64,000 nt of DNA from JARICQ01 sp964428475 (GCA_964428475.1 CAYRYO010000002.1:1-64000); one strand, 5' to 3'. Positions 27,581 through 37,909 are shown, counted from the first letter of the stretch. Numbers and translations: made by a program. Notes: a model not told the origin generated them from the letters alone.

Positions 27581-29932
27581 GTGAAATATTATAATATAGA
27601 AGAAAAGACGCTGCCGCTTATACCACTAAGAGGGATGTCCCTTTTTCCTAATATGGTCATACACTTTGATGTGGGAAGAGAAAAATCTATAAGCGCATTA
27701 GATAAAGCTATGCTAGATGATTCTAGTATAATGCTGTGTACTCAAAAGGATGCAAAGGTAAATGAACCCGAATTAGATGATATCTACCAGGTGGGTACTA
27801 TTGCAAAGGTAAAGCAAATGTTAAAACTTCCAGGGGGCAATATAAGAGTTTTAGTAGAAGGAATCAATAGAGGAAAAATAAAAAAACTAGTTCAAGACGA
27901 ACCATTTTTTATAGCAGATATAGAAGAACTCATATACGATGATATAGATAAAGAAGATATAAACTTAGAAGCTGCAATGAGGCTTGTTATAAGCGACTTT
28001 GAAGAATATATTTCATATAATGATAAAATAACACCTGAAATACTTGTAAGTATATCAGATGTTGAAGACCCAGGAAGTCTTGTAGATGTTATTTCATCTT
28101 ATATATACTTAAAGATAGAAGACAATCAAAAAATTCTTGAAAGTTTTGATTTATACGAAAGGCTTGAAGTTCTTCATGTAATACTCAGTGAAGAGATAGA
28201 GGTCTTGAAAATTGAGGATAAAATAAGTCAAAGAGTTAAAAAACAGATAAATAAAGTTCAAAAAGAATATTATTTAAAAGAACAATTGAAAGCTATTCAA
28301 AAAGAACTTGGACAAGATGAGGATTCAATAGCAGAGGCTGAAGAATATGAAGAGAAAATTGCCAAGATTAAACTTCCAAAAGAAGTGAAAGAGAAAGTTA
28401 TGAAAGAAATAGATAGACTTCAAAAAATGTCCCCACATTCTCCAGAAACGGGTGTTATTAGAACATATATTGATTGGATAATTGACCTTCCTTGGAACAA
28501 AGAAACAAAAGAAAAAATAGATATAAAAAGATCAAGGGAAATATTGGATGAAGATCATTATGGACTTGAGGATGTCAAAGAGAGAGTTCTTGAATTTATT
28601 GCCATAAGAAAGCTTACTAATAGCATGAAGGGACCTATTATATGTCTTGTAGGGCCACCAGGAGTAGGGAAAACATCAGTTGCTAAATCAATAGCTAGAT
28701 CGCTAAATAGAAAATTTGTTAGAATGTCTCTAGGTGGAGTAAGAGATGAAGCAGAGATAAGAGGGCATAGGAGAACTTATATAGGGTCCATGCCAGGCAG
28801 TATAATCAATCAAATAAAAAAAGCAAAATCTAAAAACCCAGTTTTTTTATTTGATGAGATAGATAAACTAGCTAGTGATTATAGAGGAGATCCTGCATCT
28901 GCACTTTTAGAAGTCTTAGATCCTGCACAAAATTCAACATTTACAGATCATTATTTAGATGTACCATTTGATCTTTCAAAGGTATTATTTTTAACTACAG
29001 CAAATACTACATCCACTATACCAGCACCACTTTTAGATAGGATGGAAGTAATAAGGATTAGTGGATATACAGAAGAGGAAAAGCTTCAAATAGCAATTAA
29101 ATATCTTTTACCAAAACAATTAAAAGATCATGGTTTAAATGAAGAAAGCTTGCAAATTTCTGAACCTACAATAAAGACTATAATAAGCAGCTATACAAGA
29201 GAAGCGGGAGTAAGAAATCTAGAGAGATATATAGCAAACATATGTAGAAAAGCTGCAAAGAGAATAGTAGAAGAAAATATAGAAATAGTAAGGGTAAATA
29301 GAGCTAATCTTTCAAATTATTTGGGAGGTATCAAATATAGATTTGATACTATAGAGGATAATGACCAGATAGGAGTTGCAAATGGACTTGCGTGGACTGC
29401 AGTAGGAGGGGAAACCCTTTCCATAGAGGTAAATACTATGCAAGGTACAGGTAAAATTCAATTAACTGGAAAACTAGGAGATGTAATGAAAGAATCTGCA
29501 ATGGCAGGTATTAGCTATATCAGGGCAAATTCTAAAATACTAGGAATCAAATCGGATTTTCATAAAGATAAAGACATTCACATACATGTACCAGAAGGAG
29601 CTATACCCAAAGATGGTCCATCTGCAGGAATTACAATAGCTACTGCAGTTATATCTGACTTGACAAATCGCCCTATTAGAAGAGACCTAGCTATGACAGG
29701 AGAAATAACACTAAGAGGCAGAGTGCTTCCTGTAGGTGGCGTAAAAGAGAAGATATTAGCAGCTAATAGAATGGGAATAAAAAAAGTGCTTATTCCAATG
29801 GATAACAAAAAAGATTTAGATGATATTCCAGATAAGATAAAGAAGAAGATGGAGTTTATATTAGCTAAATCAATGGAAGATGTTTTAGAAAATGCTTTAA
29901 AAGAAAGGATACTCGAAGATGAAGATAAATAA
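27581..29932 (+). CDS. lon: ATP-dependent protease Lon
   Basis: A protein of 783 residues, the usual LonA size. It has an N-terminal substrate-binding domain (LPLIPLRGMSLFPNMV), a coiled-coil region, the AAA+ module with Walker A GPPGVGKT, and the C-terminal protease domain with Ser681 in KDGPSAG and Lys724 in GGVKEK. It degrades misfolded and regulatory proteins. The start is GTG 27581 behind GGAGGAG. Its end overlaps engB by 14 bases. Confidence 0.97.
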   Translation: MKYYNIEEKTLPLIPLRGMSLFPNMVIHFDVGREKSISALDKAMLDDSSIMLCTQKDAKVNEPELDDIYQVGTIAKVKQMLKLPGGNIRVLVEGINRGKIKKLVQDEPFFIADIEELIYDDIDKEDINLEAAMRLVISDFEEYISYNDKITPEILVSISDVEDPGSLVDVISSYIYLKIEDNQKILESFDLYERLEVLHVILSEEIEVLKIEDKISQRVKKQINKVQKEYYLKEQLKAIQKELGQDEDSIAEAEEYEEKIAKIKLPKEVKEKVMKEIDRLQKMSPHSPETGVIRTYIDWIIDLPWNKETKEKIDIKRSREILDEDHYGLEDVKERVLEFIAIRKLTNSMKGPIICLVGPPGVGKTSVAKSIARSLNRKFVRMSLGGVRDEAEIRGHRRTYIGSMPGSIINQIKKAKSKNPVFLFDEIDKLASDYRGDPASALLEVLDPAQNSTFTDHYLDVPFDLSKVLFLTTANTTSTIPAPLLDRMEVIRISGYTEEEKLQIAIKYLLPKQLKDHGLNEESLQISEPTIKTIISSYTREAGVRNLERYIANICRKAAKRIVEENIEIVRVNRANLSNYLGGIKYRFDTIEDNDQIGVANGLAWTAVGGETLSIEVNTMQGTGKIQLTGKLGDVMKESAMAGISYIRANSKILGIKSDFHKDKDIHIHVPEGAIPKDGPSAGITIATAVISDLTNRPIRRDLAMTGEITLRGRVLPVGGVKEKILAANRMGIKKVLIPMDNKKDLDDIPDKIKKKMEFILAKSMEDVLENALKERILEDEDK

Positions 29933-30521
29933 ATCTGATTTGCATGCAATTGCAGTAGCACCCAAACAGTATCCTCAGGATGATCTTCCGGAAATAGCTT
30001 TTGCAGGAAGATCAAATGTAGGAAAATCATCATTTATTAATTCCATGATAAACAGAACAAATCTAGCTAGAACATCGGGGAAACCTGGAAAAACAAGGAC
30101 GATTAATTTCTATATAATAAATGATAGCTTTAGATTTGTAGATCTACCAGGATATGGATATGCACAAGTATCTAAAACTGAAAGAAAAAAATGGGGAGAA
30201 ATAATTGAAAAATTCCTAGTAACTAGAGAAAATTTAAGAGAAGTAATACTAATTGTAGATATTAGACATGAACCTACAGCACAAGATGTAATCATGTACA
30301 ATTGGATTAAGTCTTTTGGATATACTGGAATAGTGCTAGCTACTAAAGCAGACAAGATATCCAAAGGGAATTATGCAAAACATATAAAAATAGTAAAAAA
30401 TAAATTAGAAATAAAAGATTCAAACTTAATAATACCTTATTCCTCTGAAAAAAAGACTAATAAAGATGAAGTCTGGGGAGTATTTAAACAAATATTAAAT
30501 GATACAAATAATGACCAGTAG
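29919..30521 (+). CDS. ysxC: Ribosome biogenesis GTPase EngB (YsxC)
   Basis: A protein of 200 residues of the EngB/YsxC family. It has G1 GRSNVGKSS, switch region RTSGKPGKTRTINFY, G3 DLPGYGYA and G4 TKADK. It takes part in 50S subunit assembly. Overlap with lon is the usual order in Firmicutes. The stop lies inside the left arm of the following terminator. Confidence 0.96.
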   Translation: MKINKSDLHAIAVAPKQYPQDDLPEIAFAGRSNVGKSSFINSMINRTNLARTSGKPGKTRTINFYIINDSFRFVDLPGYGYAQVSKTERKKWGEIIEKFLVTRENLREVILIVDIRHEPTAQDVIMYNWIKSFGYTGIVLATKADKISKGNYAKHIKIVKNKLEIKDSNLIIPYSSEKKTNKDEVWGVFKQILNDTNNDQ

Positions 30522-30541
30522 CTTAGCTACTGGTCATTTAA
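30509..30541. terminator. Bidirectional terminator between engB and rubredoxin
   Basis: ATGACCAGTAGC (30511-30522) and GCTACTGGTCAT (30526-30537) form a perfect 12-bp stem with a three-base loop, A-rich on one side and T-rich on the other. It serves two converging genes. Confidence 0.85.
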
Positions 30542-30547
30542 GTATAA

Positions 30548-30706
30548 CTATTCTTTTGAAAATTGACTTTTATCTGCTCCACAAACTGGGCAAACCCAAT
30601 CTTCTGGTAGAGCTTCAAAAGATGTTCCAGGATCTACTCCATTATCTGGATCTCCTTCAGCTGGATCGTACACATATCCACAAGGATCACATACCCATCT
30701 ATCCAT
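30548..30706 (-). CDS. Rubredoxin
   Basis: A 52-residue protein beginning MDRWVCDPCGYVYDPAEGD and ending near WVCPVCGADKSQF. The two CxxC pairs (CDPCG and CPVCG) bind a single iron, and the aromatic core residues are conserved. It is a one-electron carrier, in anaerobes often serving reductases that remove oxygen or peroxide. It has its own ribosome site (AGGAG) and is convergent to engB. Confidence 0.95.
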   Translation of the reverse strand: MDRWVCDPCGYVYDPAEGDPDNGVDPGTSFEALPEDWVCPVCGADKSQFSKE

Positions 30707-30894
30707 TTACACATTCTCCTTTCATTTCATAATCATAAATATAATACCCAGTTAAACATTAGGTAAACATAAATACAAATTAAAGTTTTAATTCAAAATA
30801 TAAATCTTGTTTAATATTTTACAAAATAGGTTAAGAAGTATTAAAATGGGTAAAATAAAATTGAATCATAATATTTTAGATGGGTGTGATTATA

Positions 30895-31284
30895 TTGGAT
30901 TTTAGATATAAGGCAATAATTCATTCGGATTTAGAAATAATAAAAAAACTTGTAGATGAAATATTAAATAAAATAAACACTATAGTGGAAGATGAAGACA
31001 CTATGTTTGATATAAAACTTATTTTAAACGAACTTATAGTAAATGGGGTAATTCATGGGAACAACTGTATTAATTCAAAATGTATAAAACTTTTGTTAGA
31101 AATAAAAGATGAAAAGTTAAAAATACAAGTAGAAGATGAAGGAAAAGGTGTAAATTATGATTTTATGTCTTATGATCCAAAAAGCTTAAAGACGTGTGGT
31201 AGAGGATTAGTTATAGTAGATGGGCTATCTGATGAGCTCTATATACAAAAGAATAAGGTAGTAGCAGTAAAACAACTTTATTAA
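30895..31284 (+). CDS. Anti-sigma-factor-type histidine kinase ATPase (RsbW/SpoIIAB-like)
   Basis: A protein of about 129 residues with the GHKL fold: N-box ELIVNGVIHGNN, G1 box DEGKGV and G2 box GRGLVIVDG. There is no sensor or receiver domain. Stand-alone kinases of this kind usually bind a sigma factor and phosphorylate an anti-sigma antagonist, but no such partner is encoded nearby. The start is uncertain: TTG 30895 follows GGGTGTGAT, while ATG 30880 lacks a ribosome site. Confidence 0.75.
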   Translation: MDFRYKAIIHSDLEIIKKLVDEILNKINTIVEDEDTMFDIKLILNELIVNGVIHGNNCINSKCIKLLLEIKDEKLKIQVEDEGKGVNYDFMSYDPKSLKTCGRGLVIVDGLSDELYIQKNKVVAVKQLY

Positions 31285-31307
31285 GAGAATAAAGAGGGGG
31301 AAAAGAC

Positions 31308-33422
31308 ATGAGAAAAGGAATAGTATCATTAGCATTTATAATGATTTTAACTAGTATAATTCCATGGGTTTCTTATGGAGAAAGGAAATATGATGAAAAG
31401 TTGGAACAAGTTATATTAAAGGCTAAAGAACTTTTCGATATTTCAGATGGATATGATAAATTCAATTCAAGTATTGACTCATATGATGGAAATACTAGTT
31501 TTAATTTGGAATGGAGAGACACTAAGGAAGAGTTGAAAAGTATAAATGTTATAATGGATATAGATGGGAATGTTATATCGTTCTATAGCTACTCTAATGA
31601 TTTTAAAGGAGAAAATAAATTACCTAAATACTCCAAAGAACAAGCAGAAGATATAGCTATGAAGTTTATAAAGAAAATATCTTCAGATATAAAATCAATA
31701 AAATTGATTGACGATAAAAATCTCGATAATTTAAATTACGAAAATTATGATTTTCAATATGTAAGATATGTAAATGAAATAGAATACAGAGAAAACAATA
31801 TAAAAATAGATGTAAACAAATATACAGGTGAAGTTACAGGTTATTTTGTCAATTGGGATAGAGATATAGATTTTCCCTCTCCAAATAATATTATAAAACA
31901 AAATAAAGCAAAAGAATTATTTAAAGAAAAGGTTGGATTAAAGCCAGTATATAGAACTAAAAATCAATACTATGGAGACATAGGAGATAATGATGAAAAT
32001 AAATATTATATTGCATATAGAATTTTAGATAGCAACAATGGGATAGATGCGTTTACTGGAGAAAAGATAAATATAAATCAATATAGAACTTATTTCGACA
32101 ATCAAATAGACGAAAAAGGAGTTTCAGCAGGGCGAATTACTCCAAAGGAACAGGAATCTATAGATCAACTTAAAAATATAATAAATGGAGAAAAGGCAGA
32201 AGAAAAAGCAAGACATATACTGGGGCTAGAAGATAATTACAAACTACAAAATCAAAATCTATATCCAAATTATAAAAATTCCAAGGATTACATTTGGGAT
32301 ATGTATTTTATAAATCTGGCTAATGAAAAGGATAATTATAAATCTTATATAAGCGTTGAGATAGACGCAAAAAATGGAGAGTTATTAAGTTTTTATAAAA
32401 CTGTAAATCATAATGACAATGATAGAAACACTGTAAATAAAGATGAAGCACTGAAAATTACTGAGGACTATTTAGATAAACAAAATCCAGGGATAAACGA
32501 TAAAATAGAGTTGATGGAAGGTATCGATTATTATGCACAAGCAAATGTTGAACCTAAAATATATGATTTTGAATTTATGCGAAGAGAAAATGGAATATAT
32601 GTTGAAGATGATACTATACTCATAAGAGTAGATGCAGTTAGTGGAGAGATAATATCATATTCTATGAATTGGTATAAAGGTGAATTCCCATCTAATGAAG
32701 GTATGATTTCAATTGAGAGTGCATATGATATACTTTGGGAAGATATAGGAATAGAATTAATGTATATAAAAATGCCTGGAATTAGTCCTAATTTAGAAAT
32801 ACAGGCTAGTAAAAATATGATAATGAAACTTGTTTATTCTGTAAATCCAGAAAGATTAGTGAATATAGATGGTATAACGGGAGAGATATTAGATTATTCG
32901 GGCAAGCCATATATTGAAATTAAACCTATTAAATATAATGATATAGAAAAGTCTTATGCAAAAGATAAAATAAAGAAGTTGGCAGAATACGGTATTGGAT
33001 TTAAAGGAGAAAGCTTTCTACCAAAAGATAAAATAAGACAAAGAGAGTATATACTTCTTTTATGGAAAGCAACACATCAATATAATATAGGTGAAGCAAG
33101 TGAAGACGATATATACGATTATTTTATTAAAGCAGGATATATGGAAGAAAGTGAAAAATCACCAGATAGCATAGTAACTAAAATGGAAGGTGTAAAGTAT
33201 ATAATTAGAATATTAAATTTACGAGAAGTTGCGGAACTTGAAGGAATATATAATGATATATTCTTAGACCAAGTGGATATCAAAGAAAACACAAAAGGAT
33301 ATATAAACCTTGCATATGGACTAAATATAATTAGCGGAGATAGTTCAAAGAAGATCAATCCAGAGTACAGATTAACAAGGGAAGATGCAGCTAATATGAT
33401 ATATAACTATCTGTTTAGATAA
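31308..33422 (+). CDS. Secreted YcdB/PepSY-type repeat protein with C-terminal SLH-like region
   Basis: A protein of 704 residues with a cleavable signal peptide at 1-25. The body repeats a PepSY-like unit several times: SKEQAEDIAMKFI...ISSDIKS, NKAKELF..K, NKDEALKITEDYL and the D..TGE/SGE..SY strand motif, as in YcdB/YcdC proteins of spore formers. The last ~170 residues resemble S-layer homology repeats (AEYGIGFKGESFLPKDKIRQREYILLL and INLAYGLNIISGD...N.EYRLTREDAANMIY), suggesting attachment to the cell wall. The function is unknown. Confidence 0.75.
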   Translation: MRKGIVSLAFIMILTSIIPWVSYGERKYDEKLEQVILKAKELFDISDGYDKFNSSIDSYDGNTSFNLEWRDTKEELKSINVIMDIDGNVISFYSYSNDFKGENKLPKYSKEQAEDIAMKFIKKISSDIKSIKLIDDKNLDNLNYENYDFQYVRYVNEIEYRENNIKIDVNKYTGEVTGYFVNWDRDIDFPSPNNIIKQNKAKELFKEKVGLKPVYRTKNQYYGDIGDNDENKYYIAYRILDSNNGIDAFTGEKININQYRTYFDNQIDEKGVSAGRITPKEQESIDQLKNIINGEKAEEKARHILGLEDNYKLQNQNLYPNYKNSKDYIWDMYFINLANEKDNYKSYISVEIDAKNGELLSFYKTVNHNDNDRNTVNKDEALKITEDYLDKQNPGINDKIELMEGIDYYAQANVEPKIYDFEFMRRENGIYVEDDTILIRVDAVSGEIISYSMNWYKGEFPSNEGMISIESAYDILWEDIGIELMYIKMPGISPNLEIQASKNMIMKLVYSVNPERLVNIDGITGEILDYSGKPYIEIKPIKYNDIEKSYAKDKIKKLAEYGIGFKGESFLPKDKIRQREYILLLWKATHQYNIGEASEDDIYDYFIKAGYMEESEKSPDSIVTKMEGVKYIIRILNLREVAELEGIYNDIFLDQVDIKENTKGYINLAYGLNIISGDSSKKINPEYRLTREDAANMIYNYLFR

Positions 33423-33483
33423 TCATATATCATATAAACTAAGCTTTAGATTTACACTTATCACAATCAGTATATATGGCATT

Positions 33484-33533
33484 AAATAAAAAAATTGGTG
33501 CACAATAGGAGTGTAATCAATTTTTTTATTTGC
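33484..33533 (+). terminator. Terminator before typA
   Basis: AAATAAAAAAATTG (33484-33497) and CAATTTTTTTATTT (33518-33531) form a perfect but A/T-only 14-bp stem around a 20-base loop. Confidence 0.65.
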
Positions 33534-33557
33534 TTTAAGAAAGAATTGTGATAGAAT
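33530..33557 (+). promoter_or_regulatory. Candidate typA promoter
   Basis: TTGCTT (33530-33535) and TAGAAT (33552-33557), spaced by 16 bases, lie 50 bases before typA. The match is moderate. Confidence 0.4.
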
Positions 33558-33606
33558 AAGTCTGTTAAGGATGTATGAGAATGTTAAATAGGAAAGGATT
33601 TGTTTT

Positions 33607-35427
33607 ATGAAAAGCAAAAGACAAGATATAAGAAATGTGGCTATAATAGCTCACGTCGATCACGGAAAAACAACATTAGTAGATACTCTACTCAAGCAAT
33701 CAGGAGTATTTAGAGAGAATCAGGTAGTAGCTGATAGAATAATGGATTCTAATGACATAGAAAAAGAAAGAGGAATAACTATACTTTCAAAAAATACAGC
33801 GATAAACTACAAAGACATTAAAATAAATATAATAGATACACCAGGACATGCTGACTTTGGTGGAGAGGTAGAGCGTGTTCTAAAGATGGTAAATGGTGTA
33901 GTACTGGTAGTAGATGCATTTGAAGGACCTATGCCACAGACTAAATTTGTACTCAAAAAGGCATTTGAACTTGATTTGCCTGTAATAGTATGTATAAATA
34001 AAATAGATAGACCAGAAGCTAGACCATATGATGTAATAGATGAGGTATTAGACCTATTTATAGAACTTGGGGCAAGTGAAGATTATCTTGAGAGCCCATT
34101 TGTATATGCATCTGCAAAAGCTGGGGTAGCATCTACTGATTTAGATGTAGCTGGAGATAATATGATACCATTGTTTGAAACTATCATAGAAAACACTCCA
34201 GCACCTGAAGGTGATATGGAAGAGCCACTTCAAGTTCTTATATCTACTATAGACTACAATGATTATGTAGGAAGAATAGGTATAGGCAAAGTTGAAAGAG
34301 GAACTATAAGGACAAATCAAGAAGCACTGATATTAAATGTGCTAGATGAAACAAAAAAGGATAAGGTAAAAATAAACAAAGTATTTGAATTTGAAGGACT
34401 GAATAGGGTAGAAGTAGAAGAATCAACTGTAGGTAGTATAATAGCAATAACTGGAGTAGAAGGCATAAATATAGGAGATACAATATGTGACATTGATAGT
34501 CCACAAGGACTTGATTTTGTTCAAATATCTGAACCTACTATTGCCATGACTTTTTCAGTAAACAACAGTCCATTTGCAGGAAGAGAAGGAAAGTATGTAA
34601 CTTCTAGACAAATAAGAAATAGACTATATAAAGAACTTCAAACAGATGTGAGTCTTAGAGTTGAGGATACAGAAGCAACAGACGCCTTTAAGGTTTCAGG
34701 TAGAGGTGAACTACATCTTTCAGTTCTTATAGAAAACATGAGAAGAGAAGACTTTGAATTCCAAGTATCTAAACCAGAAGTTTTATTCAAAGAAATAGAT
34801 GGCAAGAAAATGGAGCCAATAGAAAGAGTAACCATAGATGTTTCCAATGAATTTATGGGTGCAATAATAGAAAAACTAGGAAAGCGTAAAGGTGAGCTAG
34901 TGAGTATGTCTGAAGCAACAGGTGGATATGCAAGGGTTCAGTTTTTAATACCTGCCAGAGGTCTTATAGGCTACAGACAAGAGTTTATGACAGATACTAA
35001 AGGTAATGGGATACTAAACTCGCAATTTGAGGGATATGAGCCCTATAAAGGCGAGATACCTAAGAGAAAGGTAGGATCAATTATTTCCTTTGAAACTGGT
35101 GAAACAACAGCTTACGGTTTATATTCAGCACAAGAGAGAGGCATATTATTTTTAGGCGCTGGAGTTCAAGTTTATACAGGAATGATAGTAGGATCTAATC
35201 CTAAGGGATTGGATATAGATGTAAATGTATGTAGAAAAAAACAACAATCTAATGTTAGATCTTCAGGTGCAGATGATTCACTTAAATTATCACCTCCCAA
35301 TATAATGTCTCTAGAAGAAGCATTAGAATTTATAGAAGGTGATGAATTAATCGAAGTAACTCCACAAAGTTTTAGAATAAGAAAGAAGATATTAGATAGT
35401 GGTAAGAGATACAAGTCAAAAAAATAA
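33607..35427 (+). CDS. typA: Ribosome-associated translational GTPase TypA/BipA
   Basis: A protein of 606 residues. It has G1 AHVDHGKTTLVDT, the switch I segment KERGITI, G3 DTPGHADF and G4 NKIDR, then EF-G-like domains and the C-terminal BipA domain with LIPARGLIGYR. It acts on ribosome assembly and stress adaptation. Its length and domain order are standard. Confidence 0.96.
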   Translation: MKSKRQDIRNVAIIAHVDHGKTTLVDTLLKQSGVFRENQVVADRIMDSNDIEKERGITILSKNTAINYKDIKINIIDTPGHADFGGEVERVLKMVNGVVLVVDAFEGPMPQTKFVLKKAFELDLPVIVCINKIDRPEARPYDVIDEVLDLFIELGASEDYLESPFVYASAKAGVASTDLDVAGDNMIPLFETIIENTPAPEGDMEEPLQVLISTIDYNDYVGRIGIGKVERGTIRTNQEALILNVLDETKKDKVKINKVFEFEGLNRVEVEESTVGSIIAITGVEGINIGDTICDIDSPQGLDFVQISEPTIAMTFSVNNSPFAGREGKYVTSRQIRNRLYKELQTDVSLRVEDTEATDAFKVSGRGELHLSVLIENMRREDFEFQVSKPEVLFKEIDGKKMEPIERVTIDVSNEFMGAIIEKLGKRKGELVSMSEATGGYARVQFLIPARGLIGYRQEFMTDTKGNGILNSQFEGYEPYKGEIPKRKVGSIISFETGETTAYGLYSAQERGILFLGAGVQVYTGMIVGSNPKGLDIDVNVCRKKQQSNVRSSGADDSLKLSPPNIMSLEEALEFIEGDELIEVTPQSFRIRKKILDSGKRYKSKK

Positions 35428-35442
35428 CTTGTAGGTGATTGT

Positions 35443-36900
35443 ATGGAAACTTTCGTTTCGACTTATATGTGGATATTTAGAAATCTAATATGGATAAATA
35501 TTGGGTTTGCAATTCTTCTGGTATTCTTTGAAAGAAGAAATCCTACTTCTACATGGCTTTGGCTAATGGCCTTGACATTTTTACCTGGAATTGGGTTTAT
35601 CTTATATCTCTTTATAGGACAGGATTTAAGTAAAAAAAGAATGTTTAAAGTCAAAGAAAAAGAGGATTATTGCTTTAAAGATATTGTTCTTATGCAGGAA
35701 GAATTGATTGATAAAAACAAGTATAAATATAAAGATCCTAATTATAGAGGATATGAGGGTCTTATCAGAATGCATCTAATAAGTGCAGAAGCATTCTTCT
35801 CTCAAGATAATACTATTGATTTATATTTCGATGGAAATGATAAGTTTGAAGCATTGATAGAAAGTCTTAAGGCAGCAAAACACTATATTCATTTAGAATA
35901 CTATATTTTCAAATCTGATGCACTGGGGAAAAGAGTTATAGATATTTTATGCGAAAAGGCTAAACAAGGAGTAGAAGTTAAAGTTCTAATTGATGGCATG
36001 GGAGGAAGAAAGTTTAGAGAAGAGTATAAAGACCAGTTAAAGATGAGTGGAGCTGAGATAGCAGTATTTTTCCCTCCCTTTGTTCCTTTTCTAAGTTTAA
36101 GGATAAACTATAGAAATCATAGAAAGATAGGTATAGTAGATGGACAAGAGGGATATATAGGAGGATTTAATATAGGTGATGAGTATATCGGACTTTCTAA
36201 AAAATTTGGATATTGGAGAGATACTCATATAAAGATAAGAGGCTCTTCTATAGCATCACTGCAGTGGAGGTTTTCTCTAGATTGGAAATTTGCTACAGGC
36301 AATGAAATAACCATATGTCAAAGTTATCTTGTAGAAGACGAATGTCAAGGAAATGCTGGAATACAGATAGTATCGTCAGGGCCTGACTCCAAATGGCCAA
36401 GCATAAAAGATGGATATTTAAAAATGATATCTAATGCCAAAGAAAAGGTATATATTCAGACCCCGTATTTTATACCAGATGACAGTATTTTTGAAGCTCT
36501 AAAGCTTGCTGCATTATCAGATTTGGATGTAAGGGTAATGGTGCCATGTAAGCCAGACCATCCCTTCGTTTATTGGGCAAGTATGAGTTATATAGGAGAA
36601 TTATTAAATGCAGGAGTAAAGTTTTATTCATATGAAAAGGGATTTTTACATTCGAAAGTTGTGTTAATGGATGATTTTGTATCTTCTGTAGGTACTGCAA
36701 ACTTAGATATTAGAAGTTTTAAGTTGAATTTTGAAGTAAATGCATTTATTTATGATGAAAACATAAATTTAAAATTAACAGATAAGTTCCTAGATGATTT
36801 AAAGGATTGCAATGAAATAACTCTTACAGCTTATAACAATAGAGGAAGAGTAGTGAAGATAAAAGAATCTGTATCTAGATTGTTGTCTCCTATACTGTAA
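35443..36900 (+). CDS. cls: Cardiolipin synthase
   Basis: A protein of 485 residues. Two N-terminal membrane spans (about 8-30 and 38-58) precede two phospholipase D motifs: NHRKIGIVDG near 227 and HSKVVLMDD near 403. It joins two phosphatidylglycerols into cardiolipin at the membrane. It starts 16 bases after typA and may be co-transcribed with it. Confidence 0.94.
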   Translation: METFVSTYMWIFRNLIWINIGFAILLVFFERRNPTSTWLWLMALTFLPGIGFILYLFIGQDLSKKRMFKVKEKEDYCFKDIVLMQEELIDKNKYKYKDPNYRGYEGLIRMHLISAEAFFSQDNTIDLYFDGNDKFEALIESLKAAKHYIHLEYYIFKSDALGKRVIDILCEKAKQGVEVKVLIDGMGGRKFREEYKDQLKMSGAEIAVFFPPFVPFLSLRINYRNHRKIGIVDGQEGYIGGFNIGDEYIGLSKKFGYWRDTHIKIRGSSIASLQWRFSLDWKFATGNEITICQSYLVEDECQGNAGIQIVSSGPDSKWPSIKDGYLKMISNAKEKVYIQTPYFIPDDSIFEALKLAALSDLDVRVMVPCKPDHPFVYWASMSYIGELLNAGVKFYSYEKGFLHSKVVLMDDFVSSVGTANLDIRSFKLNFEVNAFIYDENINLKLTDKFLDDLKDCNEITLTAYNNRGRVVKIKESVSRLLSPIL

Positions 36901-36960
36901 TGAATATAAATTTTATAATAATATTTTTGCCTCTGGAGATAATAATCTAGAGGTGATTTT

Positions 36961-37896
36961 ATGAAAAACAAACTATTTATATATATATTAACTATACCGA
37001 TTATCTTAAGTGGATGCATAAACAAAATAGATGGAGGCAAAGAATTTAAAAAAAAAGATAGAGCACCTAATTCTTTAATAAAAGTAAGTAGTGGAATAGC
37101 AAATGTCTTAAAAGATACCGAAGATATAGAAAAACTAATAGATAAAACCTATATAGAAGAAATGGATGAAGATAAAGAAGAGGATGAAAAACAAAATAAA
37201 GAAAGTCAAAACAGTTCAAAAGAACAAGATTCTTCTGAAGGAGAAGAAAATGCTTCAAAACAAGAAGAATCTTCAAAACAGCAAGGAATTCAAAACAATG
37301 ATACTGAAAAAGGTTTAGAAGAAGAACAAAAGGGGAATAAAGAAGTTAAGATACAGATAGAAAGAGAAATCAAATTAGAAGAGAAATGGAAAGATATTCA
37401 CAAGCAAATAGAAAAAATTCATGAAAACTGGAATTCATATGAAGTTGAAGGTACAAAAAAAGGAATGACTGATCAAAATTCAGATGGCTTTAGAAATAGT
37501 TTAAACAAATTAACTAAATCAATAGAGTCTAAGAATCTTATGGAAGTTTATGATTTTGCATCTCAAGCTTTGGAGAGTTTAGATTCATTGTTTGGAATGT
37601 ATAAAGATGAAATAATAGGTGATGTAAATAAACTAAAGTATTATACTTATAGAGCATATTTATTTAGTCTCAAAGGTGAAATAGTGAAAGCAACTGAGAC
37701 GTTAAGAGACCTAGAAGAAATTATAAATGCAATCAGAACAAAGCTAGGAGAAGACAAAAAACAATTAGATGCACTTGAAAAGACAAATATATCAATTATT
37801 GATATGAGAAAAGCTTTAAAAGAAAATAGTATAAAATTGAATAGAATTAAAAAAGATATAATAATTAAAAACTTAGAAGAACTTGGAGACAAATAA
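36961..37896 (+). CDS. Lipoprotein with acidic low-complexity and helical regions
   Basis: A protein of 311 residues. The signal ends in a lipobox with Cys19 (IILSGC). Residues ~60-130 are a Glu/Lys/Gln/Ser-rich linker, and the remainder is helical with coiled-coil character. I do not recognise the family. It is followed 13 bases later by a class IV aminotransferase gene. It probably sits on the outer face of the membrane; no enzymatic motif is visible. Confidence 0.7.
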   Translation: MKNKLFIYILTIPIILSGCINKIDGGKEFKKKDRAPNSLIKVSSGIANVLKDTEDIEKLIDKTYIEEMDEDKEEDEKQNKESQNSSKEQDSSEGEENASKQEESSKQQGIQNNDTEKGLEEEQKGNKEVKIQIEREIKLEEKWKDIHKQIEKIHENWNSYEVEGTKKGMTDQNSDGFRNSLNKLTKSIESKNLMEVYDFASQALESLDSLFGMYKDEIIGDVNKLKYYTYRAYLFSLKGEIVKATETLRDLEEIINAIRTKLGEDKKQLDALEKTNISIIDMRKALKENSIKLNRIKKDIIIKNLEELGDK

Positions 37897-37909
37897 GGGG
37901 GTAGTTATC

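Noticed and set aside
29578..30033. 151-codon minus-strand frame across the lon/engB junction
   Set aside because: It overlaps the Lon catalytic region and EngB start on the other strand and has no recognisable domain or ribosome site.
30707..30894. Further gene between rubredoxin and the anti-sigma kinase
   Set aside because: The gap is AT-rich, with no frame longer than a few codons with a ribosome site; it probably holds two divergent promoters that I could not place with confidence.
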